A stretch of 64,000 bases of DNA from Paenibacillus tyrphae (GCF_000722545.1 NZ_JNVM01000013.1:108184-172183); one strand, 5' to 3'; counted from the first letter of the stretch, positions 26,927 through 35,630 are shown. The notes: generated from the sequence alone by a model not told the origin. Numbers and translations are program-made.

Positions 26927-29263
26927 TTATTCTATACTTTTTAGCGATTCAATCATATTGATTTTGGTAACTTTTCTCCTAAGCAGTAAGTTAGCTAGAA
27001 TGGTAAGCATGAATGAAATAATAATAGAAACTAAAATTGTAAAAATATTTAATTTATCCGGGATTTGTTGATGGGTACTGGATAGTGAATTCACAATAAT
27101 TTCAAAACAATATCCGCTTATCGGTAAAGCTGCAATTACCGCAAATGCGGTTAGGATGATGTTTTCCAAAAATATGAGTCTGTTTATTTTATTTTTCTGA
27201 TAGCCTAATACCTTGAGTGTGGCAAGCTCACGATTCCGTTCATAAATGTTTATGGAAGATATGGTATATATGGCGCCAAAGGAGAGTATGACCGCACAAA
27301 TGATAAACATGATAAATATAAAACTGTTTTGCTTCAAAATATATTGAGCTGATTTCTTAAGATCATTCTTATCTGCAATTGTATCTGCATGATGATCTTG
27401 TTCAAAAAAGTTACGAACGCTTATAAGATCTGTAGAGCTATCTGCTTTAACTAAAAGCGAGGTTGGACTGTAGTCTATGTCAAAGCTCTTTAAATAGGCT
27501 GATGTGCTATAAAATGACGGATTTGAATACTGAGTAGATATTTTTAAAACCTTCATATCTACAGCTTTATTTTTAAGCTCTGGTGCTGTGAACTTTATTT
27601 GGATGATATCCCCTTCTGAAATATGATACTTGTCGGCGTAAGATTTGGGTACCAGCACACCATTATTTCCTAAATATATCCTTTTGTCATTTTCGTCAAA
27701 GAAATGAATGAGATCGTTTTCTTGTTCCGTAACAACTAAAGTGGCATTTTCTTTTTCAGCATCTTTAATGAATTCAACAGGAAAGGTGGATAAATCATAA
27801 CTATTTTGAATACCGAATAGTTTTATCGTACCAGGAGATGTTCCCATCGTATAATCTACTTTTAAATCATACGTATACACATCTTCAATTTGATTCGCTA
27901 CTTTTTGCAAAGCCGTTTGAGTACCGAAAGCAGTTATCAATAAAACCGTGCTTACCACAACGCCAACGGAGCTCGCCAGAGCTTTTTGTTTGTTTAAAAA
28001 TATATTTCTCAAAATGAGTTTGTAACTGTAGGGAATCTGACTCCAAACACCCGGGATTCTTTCTATAACTAGCTTTTTCATTGTCTTGGGCGGTTTGGGA
28101 CGCATAGCCTGGGCTGCACGTTCTTTTAATATGGATCTACCGCTTAAGTAACAGGATAGAAGTCCAAAAGCGCTAGAGAAAATGATGGGAGGAAGGATCG
28201 AATACAAAGAAAGCGAAAATTGAATGCCAGGCAGAGAGTAGGCCCTTGCATTCGACGCCGTTACTAATGGAACAAATACAATAGCGGCAAGGGCACAGCC
28301 TAGGATGGACCCCAATATACCGACCAGCACAGGGTATCCCATGTAATGAAGCATGATGCTTCTGTTGTTTACACCCAAAGCCTTCATAATGCCTACTTGA
28401 TTTCTTTGAGAATCTATAATCCTCGACATGGTCAGAAATAAAATAATCGCTTCGATCAAAAAGAGAACCAGAGGGATGACCTTACTCATCAAATTATTAT
28501 TATATATCGTTTGCTTGATTTTCGAATAATTGAAAGTCCGTTCTTTACTTACTTGGTTTAAATAAGTAAGTTGTTTTTGTTTCGATTGTACTTCAATTGC
28601 TTTACCTAATTTGTCGCTATCGTAACCTTCTTTAGCATCAATCATGATTTCATTATAGTAAAAGCCGTTTACGATTTCGGGTATGGTCTCTTCGGCAATA
28701 TAAGCGATTCCGTAGGTTTTATGGTCTTGGATTTCGTTCTTTTTTGCATGTTCAACATTCTCGCCCAAGCCGCTAATTGTAAACTTAAAATTTTTTTCAT
28801 CCGTACGGATACTGATTTCATCGCCGACACGATAATGATGTTCTTTGGCATAATGAGAATCTAAAAAGATCTCGTCCTTTTTTGACGGGATACTGCCCTC
28901 CATCATCGTAGGTGTATTGATTTCATTTTTTACAGGGATCGAATGAATTTTTAACGTAGCTTTATAATCTTCAAAGGCTTGCGTGGCATCAAAGGTATAT
29001 CGTCCTTCTATTTTATTTATGCCTTCCATTTCGCTTAAACGAGCCACATCTTGTTTGGAAATTTGACTGTAATATATATTTAGGTCGCTTAAATGATGTT
29101 CTTTAAAGTAAACCTTGGTATAAGCACTAAGATTATCGCTCAAAGTGACCAGCCCCGTATAGAAAAAAGCTCCTACTGCGACAACCAAAACAAAGGCTAC
29201 AAATTGTCCTATCGATTGTTTAATATCCCTTAATAATTTTATAACTAGTTTCACGATCACCAC
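26927..29263 (-). CDS. FtsX/MacB-type ABC transporter permease
   Basis: 778 residues with one N-terminal membrane helix (about 20-40), a large extracytoplasmic domain, then helix groups near 270-395 and 640-770: two FtsX domains in one chain, the layout of long MacB-like permeases. It overlaps the ATPase gene by 7 bp. Codon and base use are much AT-richer than the flanking ddl and sugar genes. Such systems export peptides or lipids or transmit mechanical signals rather than import; the substrate is unknown. Its promoter shares an operator with the divergent GntR/ABC operon. Confidence 0.9.
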   Translation of the reverse strand: MVIVKLVIKLLRDIKQSIGQFVAFVLVVAVGAFFYTGLVTLSDNLSAYTKVYFKEHHLSDLNIYYSQISKQDVARLSEMEGINKIEGRYTFDATQAFEDYKATLKIHSIPVKNEINTPTMMEGSIPSKKDEIFLDSHYAKEHHYRVGDEISIRTDEKNFKFTISGLGENVEHAKKNEIQDHKTYGIAYIAEETIPEIVNGFYYNEIMIDAKEGYDSDKLGKAIEVQSKQKQLTYLNQVSKERTFNYSKIKQTIYNNNLMSKVIPLVLFLIEAIILFLTMSRIIDSQRNQVGIMKALGVNNRSIMLHYMGYPVLVGILGSILGCALAAIVFVPLVTASNARAYSLPGIQFSLSLYSILPPIIFSSAFGLLSCYLSGRSILKERAAQAMRPKPPKTMKKLVIERIPGVWSQIPYSYKLILRNIFLNKQKALASSVGVVVSTVLLITAFGTQTALQKVANQIEDVYTYDLKVDYTMGTSPGTIKLFGIQNSYDLSTFPVEFIKDAEKENATLVVTEQENDLIHFFDENDKRIYLGNNGVLVPKSYADKYHISEGDIIQIKFTAPELKNKAVDMKVLKISTQYSNPSFYSTSAYLKSFDIDYSPTSLLVKADSSTDLISVRNFFEQDHHADTIADKNDLKKSAQYILKQNSFIFIMFIICAVILSFGAIYTISSINIYERNRELATLKVLGYQKNKINRLIFLENIILTAFAVIAALPISGYCFEIIVNSLSSTHQQIPDKLNIFTILVSIIISFMLTILANLLLRRKVTKINMIESLKSIE

Positions 29264-29961
29264 TCAATCCCTTCAACACTTTGTTTTTCATCATTAAGCG
29301 TAACGCTTTCTATCCTTCCGCTTTTCACCTTAATAATTTTATCAGCCATGGGAGCAATTGCCGTATTATGTGTGACCACAACGACGCACTTTTTCGTTTC
29401 CTTATTTAAATCCTGAAGAAGCTTTAAGACGGACTTGCCGGTAACATAATCCAAAGCCCCGGTTGGTTCATCACAGAGTAAAAGCAAAGGATTTTTGGCA
29501 ACAGCTCTAGCAATTGCCACTCTTTGTTGTTCTCCCCCCGAGAGCTGGGAAGGGAAGTTTTTGATTCGATCCTTTAATCCGACTTTATGTAAAATATCTT
29601 GAGCATCCAGATGGTTTTTACATACTTCAGCGGCAAATTCAACATTTTCTAGTGCGTTTAAATTCGGAATCAAGTTGTAGAATTGAAAGACAAAGCCAAC
29701 CTTCTCACCGCGATATTGTGTTAATTTTTTTTCGTTGAATCTTGTTATTTCTTGATCGCCAACGAACACTTGACCTGAGGTAGCTGTATCCATACCGCCA
29801 AGTATATTCAAAATCGTACTTTTACCTGCGCCGCTTGCGCCCAAAATAACGACGAATTCTCCCTCTGATATGGAAAAATCAATGCCATCCAGGGCCTTGA
29901 TTGGCACTTCTCCTATTTTGTATTGTTTCGTTACTTTTTTAAATTCGATTAACTTTTTCAC
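29257..29961 (-). CDS. ABC transporter ATP-binding protein, MacB/LolD type
   Basis: 234 residues. Walker A GASGAGKST, signature LSGGEQQRVAIARA, Walker B LLLLCDEPTGALD and the H-loop VVVVTHN are intact, so it should hydrolyse ATP. It pairs with the overlapping FtsX-type permease. It is AT-rich like its partner, suggesting both arrived together. Confidence 0.93.
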   Translation of the reverse strand: MKKLIEFKKVTKQYKIGEVPIKALDGIDFSISEGEFVVILGASGAGKSTILNILGGMDTATSGQVFVGDQEITRFNEKKLTQYRGEKVGFVFQFYNLIPNLNALENVEFAAEVCKNHLDAQDILHKVGLKDRIKNFPSQLSGGEQQRVAIARAVAKNPLLLLCDEPTGALDYVTGKSVLKLLQDLNKETKKCVVVVTHNTAIAPMADKIIKVKSGRIESVTLNDEKQSVEGIEW

Positions 29962-30039
29962 TTCTTACATCTCCTCGAATCATAATGATTGAAACTTCGT
30001 AAGTCCCCTTTTGCCAAAGTTTTTCTTCTCAGCATGTCA

Positions 30040-30088
30040 GTATGTTACTCATGTAGCACACTATAATTCATGTTCAAATCATTGTCAA
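30040..30088 (-). promoter_or_regulatory. Promoter and operator of the FtsX-type ABC operon
   Basis: Minus-strand -35 TTGACA (30083-30088), 17-bp spacer, -10 TATAGT (30060-30065). Overlapping the -10 and start site is an inverted repeat GTGTGCTA-N6-TAACATAC (30040-30061). The same block occurs at the divergent promoter 30132-30180, with about 26 of 34 bases identical over the whole -10 to leader stretch. Confidence 0.7.
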
Positions 30089-30131
30089 CGATCGATCATA
30101 CGTTCGGAAAACTCGATCGAACGATCGGTTA
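30089..30131. promoter_or_regulatory. CGATCG-rich inverted repeats between divergent promoters
   Basis: Between the two -35 boxes lie CGATCGATCATACG and the palindrome CGATCG-AA-CGATCG. Their central position suits a second regulator acting on both promoters. No binding protein can be named. Confidence 0.35.
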
Positions 30132-30180
30132 TTGACAATTGTTTGCATATAAATTATGGTATGCTAGATGGATAACATAC
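30132..30180 (+). promoter_or_regulatory. Promoter and operator of the GntR/YtrA-like operon
   Basis: -35 TTGACA (30132-30137), 17-bp spacer, -10 TATGGT (30155-30160), then inverted repeat GTATGCTA-N6-TAACATAC (30159-30180), the near twin of the block at the divergent promoter. Placement over the start site suits a repressor, most simply the GntR protein encoded just downstream. Confidence 0.7.
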
Positions 30181-30201
30181 CGATATACTGAAGGTGGGGC
30201 A

Positions 30202-30570
30202 ATGAACATCACTTTCGACGATAAACAACCGATTTTTCAACAGGTAGCCAACATCATTGAGGACGATATTCTGAACGGCACTTTCCGCGTGGACGAGCAA
30301 ATTCTTTCTGTGGCGCAGTTTTCTCAACTGTTCCAAATCAATCCGGCGACCGTAGTGAAGGGGATCGCCCTGCTCGTCAATGAAGGTATCCTGTACAAAA
30401 AAAGAGGGCTTGGCATGTATGTCGCGATGGATGCGAAACAGAAGATTCAGATGAAGCGAAGAGATCGTTTCTACAATGAGCTGTTGTCCAATCTGCTGAA
30501 TGAAGCCGACAAGCTCGGGCTGACAACCGAAGAGATCATGGACATGATCAAACAGTTGAGAAAGGAATGA
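30202..30570 (+). CDS. GntR family regulator, YtrA subfamily
   Basis: The ATG at 30202 after AAGGTGGGG is chosen, giving 122 residues, the usual YtrA length; an upstream in-frame Met lies inside the promoter. An N-terminal winged helix (PIFQQVANIIEDDILNG; FQINPATVVKGIALLVNEG) is followed by a short two-helix C-terminal dimerisation tail without an effector domain. YtrA regulators repress their own ABC operons, often in response to cell-envelope stress. The twin operators suggest it controls both divergent ABC systems. Confidence 0.9.
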   Translation: MNITFDDKQPIFQQVANIIEDDILNGTFRVDEQILSVAQFSQLFQINPATVVKGIALLVNEGILYKKRGLGMYVAMDAKQKIQMKRRDRFYNELLSNLLNEADKLGLTTEEIMDMIKQLRKE

Positions 30571-30577
30571 ACGAACC

Positions 30578-31447
30578 GTGAGCATAGCATTGACTTGCGG
30601 CAATTTAAATAAAAAATACGGTCGAACTGACGCATTGCGGAATCTGGATCTGCAGCTGGAGGAAAACGTCATTTACGGTTTGCTCGGGCGAAACGGCGCC
30701 GGCAAAACGACGTTGCTTAACATGATCGCAGGCGGAATCTTCCCGGACTACGGCACAATCGAGGTAAGAGGAAAAAAGCTGGGCAAAGGAGAACTTCCGA
30801 AGGATTTCTGTTTCGTACGCGAGAAAAACAAACATTTCGGAGGAGCGCGGGTTATCGAGGTTTTGCAGTTTGCTGCGAATTTTCATCCAAATTGGGACTG
30901 GACGTTCGCTCATGAATTGCTCGAGACGTTTCAGCTTGATCCGCACAAAAAAATCAGGCAGCTATCAAGAGGCACGGAATCGCTCGTAGGAAACATCATC
31001 GGTCTGGCCAGCCGGGCATCGCTGACGCTATACGACGAGCCGGTGCTCGGACTCGATGTCTTGATGCGGGAAAGATTTTACAAGGCGCTTTTGGAGGATT
31101 ATGCCAATCACCCTCGCACGATTTTACTTTCTACGCATTTGATTGACGAAATCGCCACAGTCGCAGAAAGAGTGTACATCATTGAAGCCGGCTCCCTCCT
31201 GCTTCATGATGAGATGGATCGGATACGTATGGCAGCTCATCTGATCCGGGGAAATTCGGAAGCGGTGGCTTCGTTTACAGCCGGAAAGCGAGTATTATAT
31301 ACGGAAGCCTATGGCCGCGGCACAATGGCCGCTATTTACGAAACGTTGGACGATGGGGACATGCGACAGGCGCGCGAGATGGACATTTCGATTGAACATC
31401 TGACACTTCAAAAGTTTTTCTCGTATTTGATCGAAGGAGGTCACTAA
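30578..31447 (+). CDS. ABC transporter ATP-binding protein, YtrB-like
   Basis: 289 residues from a GTG 8 bp after the regulator stop. Walker A GLLGRNGAGKTTLLN and the Walker B stretch LTLYDEPVLGLD are normal. The ABC signature, however, reads LSRGTES instead of LSGGQ, and the loop before it is short. YtrB-type ATPases beside YtrA regulators often have divergent signatures. It pairs with the membrane protein encoded next. Probable efflux or envelope-stress role; no substrate can be given. Confidence 0.88.
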   Translation: MSIALTCGNLNKKYGRTDALRNLDLQLEENVIYGLLGRNGAGKTTLLNMIAGGIFPDYGTIEVRGKKLGKGELPKDFCFVREKNKHFGGARVIEVLQFAANFHPNWDWTFAHELLETFQLDPHKKIRQLSRGTESLVGNIIGLASRASLTLYDEPVLGLDVLMRERFYKALLEDYANHPRTILLSTHLIDEIATVAERVYIIEAGSLLLHDEMDRIRMAAHLIRGNSEAVASFTAGKRVLYTEAYGRGTMAAIYETLDDGDMRQAREMDISIEHLTLQKFFSYLIEGGH

Positions 31448-31448
31448 G

Positions 31449-32132
31449 TTGGGCGCATGGGCCGTTCATTTCAAGGCTACCTATTTGCAAATGAGGATTT
31501 ACATCTGGTGCGTCATTATTCTTATCCTGCTTGGAAGGCTGGCGGACTTCATTGTTAGCCTCTTTACAGACAGCAGCCACAATACCCGCCTTTCGGACGG
31601 CAACATGCTGATTCTCATTTTGCTTCTTATCGCTATCGTGCTGCCGCTCAGTTATTACAAACGCATCGTAAATTTGGGCGCAAGCCGGGAGCAATATTTT
31701 AAAGCGCTTCAATTCGTCTTTGCCGTCTGGGCAGCAGCCATCGCTTTGTTCAATTCTTTATGGTTTGAATTTGAAGTGGGCGTGCTCCGGAATTACATGA
31801 ACACCGTTGATCTTATTGAAGCGTTTCATTGGGTTGACTTTGGCTTGGCAGGTTCTTTTCTTTACCAAACCGCCTTTTATTTGATGGTGATGGCGCTTCT
31901 AAGCATGCTGATCTCCGGTTACTACCATCCTGTCGGTTGGTTGCTATGGGCGCTGCTCATTGCGGCGATCCCAATCGGAACGGCGATTCCTTCGCTGCGC
32001 GTTCATGTCGTCTTTTTTTTCAAAGCATTATTATTCAACGGCTCGCTGCTGACGGGCGTCGGATTTAACCTTATGCTCTATTTCGTTTTCGTGGCCGGCG
32101 GCTGGCTTTTTACCAGGAGAAGGACGCACTAA
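31449..32132 (+). CDS. ABC-2-like membrane subunit of the YtrA operon
   Basis: 227 residues from a TTG start 10 bp after a perfect AAGGAGGT; the nearby ATG is in another frame. Five or six hydrophobic segments are seen (IYIWCVIILILLGRL; MLILILLLIAIVLPL; later segments to FVFVAGGWLF). No conserved motif is recognised beyond its place as the permease partner of the ATPase. Translation starts right at the ATPase stop, indicating a two-subunit complex. Confidence 0.75.
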   Translation: MGAWAVHFKATYLQMRIYIWCVIILILLGRLADFIVSLFTDSSHNTRLSDGNMLILILLLIAIVLPLSYYKRIVNLGASREQYFKALQFVFAVWAAAIALFNSLWFEFEVGVLRNYMNTVDLIEAFHWVDFGLAGSFLYQTAFYLMVMALLSMLISGYYHPVGWLLWALLIAAIPIGTAIPSLRVHVVFFFKALLFNGSLLTGVGFNLMLYFVFVAGGWLFTRRRTH

Positions 32133-32150
32133 AGTAACGTCATCGGAAGC

Positions 32151-32192
32151 AAAGCCCGTTTTCAGCCAGTAAAATGGCTTTAAATGGGCTTT
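32151..32192 (+). terminator. Nested hairpin after the YtrA-like operon
   Basis: Stem AAAGCCC/GGGCTTT encloses AGCCA/TGGCT; the T-run is short, so termination is possible but not certain. Confidence 0.45.
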
Positions 32193-32287
32193 CGGCTATT
32201 TATAGTCCAATCAAACTTGTCCTATCGGAAGCCACTGCTTACTACATCCCGCTTTGCAATTAAATATCGGAGAAGATGACCTCTACG

Positions 32288-32512
32288 TTAGGTTTGATGT
32301 TGCCGGGTTGTCGTTGTATTGGTGGTTGAGCCGGTCGATCCAACCGAGCTATGAGTTGTATTGGTAGTTTCTCCGTAAAGGGTGGAAAAGTTCTCGCGCC
32401 TCTTAGTACCAGCCTCGTTTTTTGCTTCGTTTCCGCTTCCATGTGGGGCTGGCCGGTTATCTCTGTCGTTCCCGCTGAGCTCTTTGTTGATACTGTCCTT
32501 ATTCTCTGCCAT
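32288..32512 (-). CDS. Small hydrophilic protein of unknown function
   Basis: 74 residues, no Met beyond the first, no hydrophobic segment, rich in Asn, Thr, Ser, Gly and charged residues, with a Thr/Asn tail (GSTTNTTTTRQHQT). A strong AAGGAGAT ribosome site lies 7 bp before the ATG, the main reason to call it real. It follows the 364-residue gene by 53 bp on the same strand and may be its partner. I recognise no family; it is probably disordered. Confidence 0.55.
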   Translation of the reverse strand: MAENKDSINKELSGNDRDNRPAPHGSGNEAKNEAGTKRRENFSTLYGETTNTTHSSVGSTGSTTNTTTTRQHQT

Positions 32513-32565
32513 TTTACGATCTCCTTGTGTGAGGTATTGTTCTAGTCATTTTTTGGAACTTGAAT

Positions 32566-33660
32566 TTAAACTGGTAGTGGCGGCGGATTTGGGTTCCAGT
32601 TCGGATAATTCCATGGATAGTTGTACCAGGGGCGCTCTTTCAGTTCTAAGGCCGTCAATTGAAGTTTGTGCGGAGCGCCATGATTCCAGTATCCTTGTGC
32701 GATAGTTCCTTTCCATTCAATTTTCACCGGAACCATGAGACCCTCTTGGAAATTGAGTTCCCAGCATCCCACGCGCAGATCACATTCACGCGGCCAGTGC
32801 GAGCTTGGCTGGTTATCAGTCAGTCTGCCTTCCATGACGCTTCCACCTTGAGGGCCGAAGGAATGGGCTACCGGTGCATCTTTGGTGAGTGCAAAAGCAC
32901 CACGGAAAGTGTACCGATGATTGTCTGATGTGCCCACAACATTAAGCCAGTTGTCTGCACCTTTCGAAAAGACTAAGTTCAGCGCACCCCACGCATACGC
33001 TTCCCCATCAATAGTAATTTGGTATTTGCCGTTAAATAACTTGCACCAATCCTCTGCGTCGGGAGGACAAACCTGCAGCATACTCACGTAATCTTTGTCC
33101 TTGCGTCGTCGGATCAAAAACTCGTAGATTTCAGTCCATCTTTCGTGGTCAAGTACGGTAAGGCAACCCAAACTAACCTTCCCTGGATGAAGATAGCGTT
33201 TCTTGAATTCCGTCGATGTTCCTGGTAATTCCAGAAGTGGAAACCAGGAATGTTGATACGGACCGGCTTTAGGATAATAGTTTTCATGAAAATGATCCAC
33301 GACCAGAATACGATGGTTGCCCTCAGGAATAGGATGATTTGGATCAGTTTTCACATGAACCACGACATTGTCCGAGATGCGGAGCAAATTTTTTGCTGGC
33401 AGGAATTTCAAGACGGCTGAGGGGTTATAGTTAATCATAGGGCCAAGCGCATTAGCCTCAGATTTGACGCTGAATTCTTGATGCTTTGCCAATCCTTCAA
33501 GCACGGTGAAATGATCGCGGAGTTGACCATTCGCATCAGGAGTTGAACTTGTGTGATCTACTTGCAGATATTGCGGCAGTGTTGCCTCTTTACCGACTTT
33601 ATCGAGGACCGACAGAAAGCCATTCTTCTCATCCCACTTTGCGATCGTCTTAACCGTCAT
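32566..33660 (-). CDS. Uncharacterised 364-residue protein with a YkuD-like SxGC motif
   Basis: Starts at an ATG after AAGGGGAC. No signal peptide or membrane helix is seen. Residues about 155-180 read YLHPGKVSLGCLTVLDHERW: His158, Ser163, Gly165 and Cys166 resemble the His...SxGC core of L,D-transpeptidase (YkuD) folds, though the usual HG and the Arg after Cys-Ile are missing. The C-terminal half is rich in Trp, and the tail is Pro/Asn/Trp-rich (WNYPNWNPNPPPLPV), which looks like a surface- or ligand-binding tail. Possible cysteine-based peptidase or transpeptidase, but this is weak; function unknown. Confidence 0.7.
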   Translation of the reverse strand: MTVKTIAKWDEKNGFLSVLDKVGKEATLPQYLQVDHTSSTPDANGQLRDHFTVLEGLAKHQEFSVKSEANALGPMINYNPSAVLKFLPAKNLLRISDNVVVHVKTDPNHPIPEGNHRILVVDHFHENYYPKAGPYQHSWFPLLELPGTSTEFKKRYLHPGKVSLGCLTVLDHERWTEIYEFLIRRRKDKDYVSMLQVCPPDAEDWCKLFNGKYQITIDGEAYAWGALNLVFSKGADNWLNVVGTSDNHRYTFRGAFALTKDAPVAHSFGPQGGSVMEGRLTDNQPSSHWPRECDLRVGCWELNFQEGLMVPVKIEWKGTIAQGYWNHGAPHKLQLTALELKERPWYNYPWNYPNWNPNPPPLPV

Positions 33661-33731
33661 AACTATTGTCCCCTTACTTGATAATTGCCTCTGGTTGGGG
33701 ATAGTATGCCTGATTCTAGCGGCGATTATGC

Positions 33732-33770
33732 GTAAGCGTCAAATAGCGCCCAGCTCGATTTGACGCTTAC
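33732..33770. repeat. Perfect 13-bp inverted repeat between convergent-spaced genes
   Basis: GTAAGCGTCAAAT at 33732-33744 and its exact complement at 33758-33770, separated by 13 bp, just after the aldo/keto reductase stop. There is no T-run, so it may be a weak terminator or a remnant element end. Confidence 0.5.
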
Positions 33771-33781
33771 AAATGTCTTAC

Positions 33782-34723
33782 CTATTTAAAAATACGATCA
33801 ATTTCGTTGATTTCTTCTTCTGTCAGGTGGACGTCTAATGTTTTTAAATTATCCAGCACTTGCTCTGCTCTTTTTGCTCCGGGAATGATAACATCAATTG
33901 AATCATGTGTTAAATACCAAGCAAGGACTACATGAGCAACTTCGGCATTTTTTTCATTTGCAATTTTACGGAGCTGCTCTACCTTTTCTAGATTTTTTTT
34001 GAATTTATCCCCCTGGAAGTGAGGCATATCTTTGCGCAGATCATTGAATGTCATATCCTTATTGTATTTACCGGCCAGCAAGCCTGATGCTAGTGGAAAG
34101 TATGGAATAAACGAGATATTATTCTCTGTCGTATATGAAAAGAATTCTTGTTCCGCTTCACGATGCAGCAAATTGTAATTTCCCTGTAATACATCGACAT
34201 AACCATCCTTATTTGCTTCTTTCAATTGTTCAAGTGAGAAGTTAGAAACGCCAATTGCTCTAATTTTACCTTCGTCCTTTAGCTGTTTTAAGACTCCAAC
34301 CGCCTCATCTTTTGGTGTATCCTGATCTGGAAAATGAATATAAAATAAATCTATGTAATCTGTTTGTAGCTTTTTCAAACTATCTTCAACGGCTTGTTTT
34401 AAAAAAGCAGGCGAATTATCCATGGCAACATCATTGCCGACAAGTGTAAGGCCGCCTTTTGTTGCAAGGATGAATTCATGACGCTTTCCTGCTTCTTTTA
34501 TCACTTCACCTACTAGCTCCTCTGAACGTCCTGTTCCATAAAAAAACGCTGTATCTAAAAAATTCACTCCATGGTTGATCGCAGCCCGCACCAAATCTTT
34601 TCCTACTTCTTCATTTAAATTAGGATAAATATTGTGCCCACCTACAGCGCTTGTTCCAAGTCCGATTGGATTGACAACTAAATCTGTTTTACCAATTCGT
34701 GTTTGTTTCGTCATTCTCTTCAA
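33782..34723 (-). CDS. Aldo/keto reductase
   Basis: 313 residues of the aldo/keto reductase TIM barrel. Catalytic Asp and Tyr lie in FLDTAFFYGTGRSEE, the Lys follows in LATKGG, and the family pattern DLFYIHFPDQDTP...IRAIGVSNFS is intact. It uses NADPH to reduce aldehydes or ketones; the closest character is the YccK/IolS type. It is AT-rich compared with the window average and stands alone between the orphan gene and a broken regulator pair. Confidence 0.9.
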   Translation of the reverse strand: MKRMTKQTRIGKTDLVVNPIGLGTSAVGGHNIYPNLNEEVGKDLVRAAINHGVNFLDTAFFYGTGRSEELVGEVIKEAGKRHEFILATKGGLTLVGNDVAMDNSPAFLKQAVEDSLKKLQTDYIDLFYIHFPDQDTPKDEAVGVLKQLKDEGKIRAIGVSNFSLEQLKEANKDGYVDVLQGNYNLLHREAEQEFFSYTTENNISFIPYFPLASGLLAGKYNKDMTFNDLRKDMPHFQGDKFKKNLEKVEQLRKIANEKNAEVAHVVLAWYLTHDSIDVIIPGAKRAEQVLDNLKTLDVHLTEEEINEIDRIFK

Positions 34724-34892
34724 CTCCCTCTCATTTATTTCTACAGTAATCTAATCAGCCTAAAATTGCGATGCAAAAAAACAAGCTTACTGGGCTTGGG
34801 TATCTGCCACATTATCATTAAGGGTGTTTTTGTCCAGTGCGACTTAAAAGTCGCTTTCAGTAATGAGGTGAAAACCGTACCTGCCTTTTTTT

Positions 34893-35168
34893 TCATTTTT
34901 TCACCTGAGTACTTGTTTGAAGTAGACTCTCTAGCTTGTCCAAAAATGTTTCCGTTCCCTGTTGGCGATATTCGACACGATCATGACCATCAAACATGGC
35001 AACTTGTTCCGTAAAAATCAATCGTGTACCCGCGTTAACGGGCTTTAATTCAACAGTTACGATAGAAGCTGAGATACGCACTTGATCCATGTCCATCGTG
35101 TATGTATAGACAATTCGTTGATCTTTGACAATTTCTTTATAGGAAGCATCATACGTAAACGTTGGACC
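34893..35168 (-). pseudogene. SRPBCC/AHSA1-domain protein, C-terminal fragment
   Basis: In frame from about 35168 the sequence reads GPTFTYDASYKEIV, then RIVYTYTMDMD, VTVELKPVNAGTRLIFTEQ and a C-terminal helix, which is the second half of AHSA1/START-like proteins of about 150 residues. The N-terminal half is absent and a stop lies directly upstream. The fragment abuts the end of the MerR gene, so a deletion appears to have removed the regulator's last residues and this gene's start. Confidence 0.7.
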
Positions 35169-35551
35169 TTTTCGTCAATTCTAATAATCGGGTAAAGTCA
35201 TCCAACGTCAAAGTTCTGTTCTGCTGCATCATCTCCCAAACGTGTTCGAGTTCTTGCAACATAGTCTGTTGCAATTGTATTCTCTTTGAGACGAGCGATT
35301 TGCAAGGAAATGACTCGTGACGGAGCATAATAGATTCCTGCCAACGCTGATCTTATTTCTTCAAGTGATACTCCCAATTCTTTTAACGATAAAATCTGTT
35401 GTAGTCGCAAGAGATCGGCTTGGTTATAGAGGCGGTGTCCAGCTTCCGTATATTCCGAAGGTGAAAATAGGCTAATCTCGTAATAACGCAATGTCCGAAT
35501 CGTTAAGCCTGTTAGCTTTGCTAGTTCACCTACTTCCCACTGTGGTTCCAC
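35149..35551 (-). pseudogene. MerR family regulator with frameshift
   Basis: Residues 1 to about 90 are a normal MerR regulator (VGELAKLTGLTIRTLRYYE; LSLKELGVSLEEI). After ...IARLKEN the open frame goes to a stop at 35198 with unfamiliar sequence, while the other frame continues convincingly as QLQQTMLQELEHVWEMM, then QNRTLTLDDFTRLLELTKR, to a stop at 35149. One base was therefore lost or gained near 35280. Such MerR genes normally pair with an SRPBCC gene, which here is also broken. Confidence 0.7.
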
Positions 35552-35599
35552 ACATCAGATCCTTTGCTTTATTTTTTATGTTTTATCTCATGCGCTTTT

Positions 35600-35630
35600 A
35601 CTATAAGACATTACGCTACGTAAGGTGCAA
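35600..35630 (-). promoter_or_regulatory. MerR-type promoter with 19-bp spacer
   Basis: Minus-strand -35 TTGCAC (35625-35630), -10 TATAGT (35600-35605), spacer 19 bp containing the dyad ACCTTACG-TAG-CGTAATGT. Long spacers with a central dyad are the hallmark of MerR-controlled promoters, so this is the autoregulatory site of the adjoining broken MerR gene. Confidence 0.65.
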
